NCBI RefSeq assembly: GCF_045679555.1
Contig: NC_092115.1
Span: 36,464,728-36,528,727, forward strand
DNA length: 64,000 bases
Reading direction: 5' to 3'
DNA from: Salvelinus alpinus
Taxonomy: Eukaryota; Chordata; Actinopteri; Salmoniformes; Salmonidae
Part shown: one piece after another, positions 59,081 through 64,000 of the stretch
Layout: each line of letters begins with the position of its first letter
Numbering within the stretch: the first letter of the stretch is position 1
Notes under the pieces: generated by a model
What the model was told of the DNA's origin: nothing
Database searches by the model: none
Seen by the model: the letters and a program-made list of their open reading frames with translations, nothing else
Translations under genes and position numbers: made by a program

Positions 59081-59084
59081 AAAG

Positions 59085-59445
59085 TATCTCAGAACTTCTT
59101 TCTCTCTGTGACCCAAAGCGCAGCCTTAGATCCTCAGACAAAGCACTGATGACCATTCCAAAGTCTAGGTTGAAAACTAAAGGAGGCTTGGCATTTGCCA
59201 TTAGGGCCCCTAGACTTTGTAATGGCATGCCAGAGGAGATAAGGCTTACAGAATCAGTGACTCCTGAAAACGCACTTCTATAGAATTGCTTTAAATGCTT
59301 TATTTTCTGCTTTGCCTATGTATCTTTGTAACGTGTGTTGTCATGTCTCTGTATTATTGTAATATGCTTTTAAAAATGCGATTTTTTGTTGTTGCTGTAA
59401 ATCACATAAATTAAGTTTATTATTATTATTACATTGAAAACATTT
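59085..59445 (+). mobile_element. L2-group LINE 3' end
   Basis: Encodes SLRSSDKALMTIPKSRLK and LAFAIRAPRLCNGMPEEIR, the C-terminal end of an L2-type RT protein. The 3' UTR ends in a (TTA)n tail at about 59420-59432. Confidence 0.75.
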
Positions 59446-59548
59446 TGCTTTGCTCAACAGTCAGAAGTCTCTGCTGAGAGGGCCATGCAGAAGAAAGAAT
59501 GGCTGAAGAACAATGTTTGACCCCTCAATCAAGTCGCAGAGTACAGTG

Positions 59549-59605
59549 GCAAGAAAAAGTATGTGAACCTTTTGGAATTACCTGCATAAGTCATTTAGGC
59601 AGGTT
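59549..59605. mobile_element. Tc1-like terminal fragment
   Basis: TACAGTGGCAAGAAAAAGTA then TGTGAACCTTTTGGAATTACC is the terminal repeat of another Tc1 subfamily. No body follows. Confidence 0.55.
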
Positions 59606-60127
59606 ACCTTAGTGTCCTTGGGCACAGGGACTATGGTGGTCTGCTTGAAACATGTTGGTATTACACTCAGACAGGGAGAGGTTGAAAATGTCAGTGAAGA
59701 CACTAGCCAGTTGGTCAGCGCATGCTCAGAGTACACGTCCTGGTAATCCGTCTGGCCCTGCAGCCTTGTGAATGTTGATCTGTTTAAAGGTCTTACTCAC
59801 ATCGGCTGCGGAGAGCGTGATCACACAGTTGTCCGGAACAGCTGATGCTCTCAAGCATGTGTCAGTGTTACTTGCCTCGAAGCGAGCATAGAAGTTATTT
59901 AGCTCATCTGGTAGGCTTGTGTCACTGGGCAGATCTCGCTGTGCTTCCCTTTGTAGTCTGTAATGGTTTGCAGGCCCTGCCACAACCGACAAGCACCGGA
60001 GCCAGTGTAGTATGATTCGATCTTAGTCCTGTATTGACGCTTTGCCTGTTTGATGGTTCGTCGGAGGCCATAGCGGGATTTCTTATAAGCTTCCGGGTTA
60101 GAGTCCCGCTCCTTGAAAGCGGCAGCT
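59606..60127 (-). mobile_element. Rex1/L2-group LINE fragment
   Basis: The minus strand encodes RDSNPEAYKKSRYGLRRTIK, WQGLQTITDYKGK and (59726-59992) LPDELNNFYARFEAS with HKAAGPDGLPGRVL, related to the LINE at 32040-34700. It extends slightly into the RT segment that is deleted there (TCFKQTTIVPVPK). Confidence 0.8.
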
Positions 60128-60129
60128 CC

Positions 60130-60225
60130 CTTTACTCAAAGTACTGAGTAAAGGGTCTGAATACTGATGTAAATGTAATATATTCTTTGAAATTAGCAAA
60201 AATGTCTAAACCTGTTTTTGCTTTG
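60130..60225 (+). mobile_element. Tc1-like terminal fragment
   Basis: GTACTGAGTAAAGGGTCTGAA and CCTGTTTTTGCTTTGTCA match the right arm of the Tc1 element at 49602-51240 (51088-51178). Confidence 0.6.
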
Positions 60226-60232
60226 TCACCAG

Positions 60233-60471
60233 GCGACCAAAAGACCTTAACTTTTGTCCTCATTCTTGGCAACAATTGTGTCTACTCTCAGGCATTCACC
60301 ATAATGAATGGAGAGGCTCTAGAGAACAGGACCTTGCTTGGGGCAGTTGATGTCTGTTTCAAATATTTTCATCTGTTTGACATTAACTACCCCCAAGCAA
60401 TGTTCCCCTGCATGGAAATTCTCACAATCCGTTGCGTACCAGCTACCTGGCACAGAGTCCCCTGCAGTTAG
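60233..60471 (+). CDS. Orphan exon-like segment, uncharacterised fish family
   Basis: An open segment follows an acceptor-like CTTTGTCACCAG and ends in TAG (60469-60471). It encodes QKTLTFVLILGNNCVYSQAF, MNGEALENRTLLGAVDVCF and KYFHLFDINYP. The pattern VDVCFK..HLFDINYP resembles the C-terminal part of multicopy, uncharacterised fish proteins, as remembered. No upstream exons were identified. The acceptor coincides with the edge of a Tc1 fragment, so it may be a stranded terminal exon. Function unknown; it could be a pseudogene piece. Confidence 0.4.
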
Positions 60472-61359
60472 GTTTCTGAGAACATTCATTTCTTCACAAG
60501 TGCTGTAGAAATATAAGGGAGTTGTGATATTATTTTACTACAATTGTAGTACTACTAATCCATTGGTGTTTGGACATCAGCTGTTGTAGTCTTCAGATAG
60601 ACAAGAACTTCTTGTCTGGCATGTGTCATACATTATCAGATGCTTTAAGACTTTTACTTGTAATTATCTGGCAAAGTATCTTTACTTTTACTCAATTCTT
60701 GTGTACTTTTTTCAAATTATTAATTGTGCATTTAAAAGGTTTAAGATGTTGGCTATTTTGGTTCCATTAAGTTCAACATCTTTTTACAGTGCATTCATTT
60801 GGAATGCATTGGACATGCCAGATCAACCATGAACCTGAGCTGAGCGGCCTAGCACACAGCGTTCTTAACATTACAGGATGAAATTGTTTCAATCGTTTTT
60901 TATATTGCGTACAAGCTATGATTATGAAACAATGTGTAGGATTTTAACTTAGAGGCTACTGGGTTGAAGCAGGGTTATCAATGGTGAGATTTTATAACAC
61001 TTTATGTAAAATTATGTATTGTTCCTTTTAGGGGGGGGGGTTGCTGTTTAAGTGAGAAGAGCATTTTGCACCTGCGCCTGAAAAATCTAATGATCCTGTT
61101 CTATGTTGTCAAAATAATTTTTGGGCTATACATCAATTCTGTCAATAAACATCAATAAATGTTTTTCAATTTACCATCCGCTTCTCATCATTGATTGACC
61201 AAATAGGATATGTTGACAATGGTCTGTGTGGTAACATTTACCATTGATTGCTATTGTTTAGAAGCAGTTTGCTTTTTAAATCAGAATTATCGATCTTGTA
61301 ACACAGAAAATATTTAAAAAATAACCCAGTGTTTGGTGGAAAAATACATGAATAACAAT

Positions 61360-61572
61360 AACCCAGCAAAAGAGTCAAAAGCAACCCACTGCTGGGTCAA
61401 AATAACCAATGTTCAGGTCAATCAAATAACACAACGTGTTGGGACATTTACGTAACCCAACAGTGCTGGGTCAAAATAACCCAGTGTTGGGTATGTATTA
61501 TAGTGACCCAGGGCTGGGTTACAGGAATTACCCAAATTGGTTCATTTTTGACCCAGCTATTTTTTGTGTACA
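61360..61572. repeat. Tandem palindromic repeat (AACCCAGC/GCTGGGTT units)
   Basis: Repeated units of AACCCAGCA, CTGGGTCAAAATAACCCAG and TGACCCAG in both orientations over about 210 bp. Probably the termini or body of a fish MITE; no coding capacity. Confidence 0.6.
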
Positions 61573-62214
61573 TGCATTATTTGGCTTACAGTAGATTGAT
61601 GCATGTTGCATAAAATTACTATTGGAGTAATTGCCATGATGTTTAGATCAAATGCAACGGTTCCCCCCCAAAAACACACAAATAAACAAATTGCCAGCAG
61701 TAGGCCTACCATGTAAAAGGAAGACATGCTTCTTTTGAACCAAAAATGAAGAAAATCAAATAAATTGTATTAGTATTTAGTACTCACTAAAAACAAATGG
61801 GTTAAAAATAACACAACTATGGATCACTAATAGGCATTGGGATATTTCAACATAATGCTTTGAGTTACATTTTTTTTACTCCCAATAGCTGGTTTATAAT
61901 AACCTATTGATAATATAATTTGTTTTAATTGTATTTACTTTATTAATTATTGTCATAATAATAATACAAAAATCCATTGTTACACTTAATCCTCTGTCAT
62001 TCATAACATACACATTCAGATACTAAATGACAGTGCGTTGCAAAAAATGCACAAAAAAAAGCAAACAAATAAATTACATTTCATATTCATTTTTGTACAT
62101 TTAAATAATAGTATTTAATTTCTGCCACTCAAGTTTCTCACCTATACATAAATCGATGGGGCATTAATAACACATACCAGTTAAATTACTGTGTACTACG
62201 AAACGAATGTAAAG

Positions 62215-62515
62215 GCAGCCTAATCTATAGTTTGCTGGTCATCTATGCTGGTCATCTATGAACATTGGAACATCTTGGCCATGTTCTGTTATAAATCTCC
62301 ACCCGGCACAGCCAGAAGAGGACTGGCCACCCCTCATAGCCTGGTTCCTCTCTAGGTTTCTTCCCAGGTTTTGGCCTTTCTAGGGAGTTTTTCCTATCCA
62401 CCGTGCTTCTACACCTGCATTTCTTGCTGTTTTGGGTTTAGGCTGGGTTTCTGTACAGCACTTTGATATATCAGTTGATGTAAGAAGGGCTATATAAATA
62501 CATTTTATTTGATTA
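62215..62515 (+). repeat. SINE or LINE 3' segment with L2-type tail
   Basis: TCTCCACCCGGCACAGCCAG, CCTGGTTCCTCTCTAGGTTTC and AGGGAGTTTTTCC, ending GAAGGGCTATATAAATACAT then TTTATTTGATT. The terminal ATTTGATT repeats resemble the tail of the LINE ending at 34700. A recurrent fish repeat; family name uncertain. Confidence 0.6.
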
Positions 62516-62545
62516 GGCTAATTTCTAAATAGGACTCAAAGCCCT

Positions 62546-63987
62546 ATTCGGAAAGTATTCAGACCCCTTGACTTTTCCACATTTATTACAGCCGTATTAT
62601 AAAATGGATTAAATAGTCCCCCCCCATCTACACATCTATAATGACAAAACAAAAACAGGTTTAGAATTATATTTTTTTTTAACCCCCATCCCCCCCAAAA
62701 AAGTATAACATTTACATAAGTATTCAAACCCTTTGTTTACTCAGTACTTTGTTGAAGCACCTTTGGCAGCGATTCAAGTCCAGGCTCTGGCTGGGCCACT
62801 CAAGGACATTCAGAAACTTATCCCGAAGCCACTCGTGCGTTGTCTTGGCTGTGTGCTTATGGTCATTGTCCTGTTGGAAGGTGAACCTTAGCCGCAGTCT
62901 AAGGTCCTGAGCAGGTTTTCATCAAGGATCTCTCTGTACTTTGCGCCTTTCATTTTTCCCTTGATCCTGACTAGTCTCCCAGTCCCTGCCACTGAAAACA
63001 TTCCCACAGCATGATGCTATCACCACCATTCTTCACCGAAGGGATGGTGCCAGGCAAACTCGAAACGGTCTGTCATGCGCCTTTTACTGAGGAGTGGCTT
63101 CCGTCTGGCCACTCTACCATAAAGGCCTGATTGGTGGAGTGCTGCAGAGATGGTTATCCTTCTGGAAAGTTCTCCCATCTCCCCAGAGAAACTCTAGAGC
63201 TCTGCCAGAGTGACCATCGGGTTCTTGGTCACCTCCCTGACCAAGGCCGTTTTCCGCCAATTGCTCAGTTTGGCTGGGCGGCCAGCTCTAGGAAGAGTCT
63301 TGGTGGTTCCAAACTTCTTCCATTTAAGAATGATGGAGGCCACTGTGTTCTTAGGGACCTTCAATGCTGGGGCGGCAGGTAGCCTAGTGGGTAGAGCGTT
63401 GAACTAGTAACCGAAAGGTTGCAAGATCGAATCCCCGAGCTGACAAAGTAAAAATATGTTGTTCTGTCCCTGAACAAGGCAGTTAACCCACTGTTCCTAG
63501 GCCGTCATTGAAAATAAGAATTTGTTCTTAACTGACTTGCCTAGTTAATAATAAAATACAGCAGAAATGTATTGGTACCCATCCTCAGATCTGTGCCTCG
63601 ACACTATCTTATCTCGAACCTCTACAGACAATTCCTTCGACCTCATGGCTTGGTTTTTGCACTGTCAACTGTGGGACCTTATATAGACAGGTGTGTGCCT
63701 TTACAAATCATGTCCAATCAATTGAATTTACCACAGTTGGACTACAATCAAGTTGTAGAAACATCTCAAGGATAACCAATGGAAACAGGATGCACCTGAG
63801 CTCAATTTAAAGTCTCATAGTAAAAGGTCTGAATACTTATGTAAATAAGGTATCCGTTTATTTTTTGTTGTTGGGTATTGTGTGGAAATTGACAAGACAA
63901 AAAATTTATAATCCATTTTAGAATAAGGCTGTAACGTAACAAATGTGGAAAAAGGTAAGGTGTGTGAATACTTTCCGAATGCACTGT
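62546..63987 (-). mobile_element. Tc1-like transposon carrying a SINE
   Basis: The left end lacks its first bases (ATTCGGAAAGTATTCAGACC). The right end is TACTTTCCGAATGCACTG. The body matches the Tc1 subfamily at 19621-20544 and 49602-51240 (GGCTGGGCCACTCAAGGACA, GGTCATTGTCCTGTTGGAAGG). The transposase is in fragments only. A SINE splits it at about 63368. Confidence 0.8.
63368..63560 (+). mobile_element. HpaI-type salmonid SINE inside a Tc1 element
   Basis: GGCGGCAGGTAGCCTAGTGG, AACCGAAAGGTTGCAAGATC (B-box region GATCGAATCCCC), AAGGCAGTTAACCCACTGTTC and the tail TTAACTGACTTGCCTAGTTA. Same family as 39361-39559. Confidence 0.88.
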
Positions 63988-64000
63988 GTCTACACAGTAA

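Overview
The window is fish nuclear DNA, almost certainly from a salmonid (trout, salmon, char or whitefish). The evidence is several tRNA-derived SINEs of the salmonid HpaI/SmaI/FokI group, a very high density of Tc1-like transposons including one with Sleeping Beauty-type ends, and host exons whose conceptual translations match teleost genes. There is no sign of bacterial, plasmid or CRISPR content. Most of the 64 kb is transposon-derived; host coding exons make up roughly a tenth.

Layout from left to right. (1) 1-3430: L1/Tx1-type LINE on the minus strand. (2) 3749-4872: the last three coding exons of a peroxiredoxin gene (prdx1-like, plus strand), with an hAT MITE in its last intron. (3) 5081-8222: MITEs and a Tc1 element. 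(4) 8941-14045: a two-exon C2H2 zinc-finger gene, minus strand (441 aa), whose intron holds a Tc1 element that itself carries a 680-bp insertion. (5) 15149-22821: a complete 13-exon RhoGAP gene, arhgap30-like, minus strand (1378 aa). (6) 24277-25796: a Tc1 element with one internal stop. (7) 26299-30594: four-exon zinc-finger gene A, minus strand (519 aa, three fingers), with a 2.3-kb hAT element in its last intron. (8) 31478-44165: intergenic transposons (LINEs, SINEs, Tc1) and, at 39318-39755, a decayed copy of arhgap30 exon 5 split by a SINE. (9) 44583-57220: four-exon zinc-finger gene B, minus strand (487 aa, two fingers), the paralogue of gene A, whose first intron has grown from about 85 bp to about 10.8 kb by nested insertions. 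(10) 57220-64000: LINE and Tc1 debris, an LTR-like fossil and one orphan exon-like segment.

The main reading of the locus is a tandem duplication. The order arhgap30 then zinc-finger gene on the minus strand occurs twice: complete at 15149-30594, and as one exon relic plus an intact zinc-finger gene at 39318-57220. In the second unit the RhoGAP gene decayed while the zinc-finger gene kept its reading frame and splice sites, lost exactly one finger and gained a very large intron. Exon limits were derived by hand from reading-frame phase and GT/AG signals. All phases are mutually consistent in the three zinc-finger genes, in arhgap30 and in the prdx1 exons.

Two long stretches have no recognised gene or element: 22822-24276 and 34700-35850. 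The Tc1, hAT, LINE and SINE calls rest on terminal repeats, target-site duplications, transposase or RT motifs and recognised salmonid repeat sequence. They were not checked against a database.
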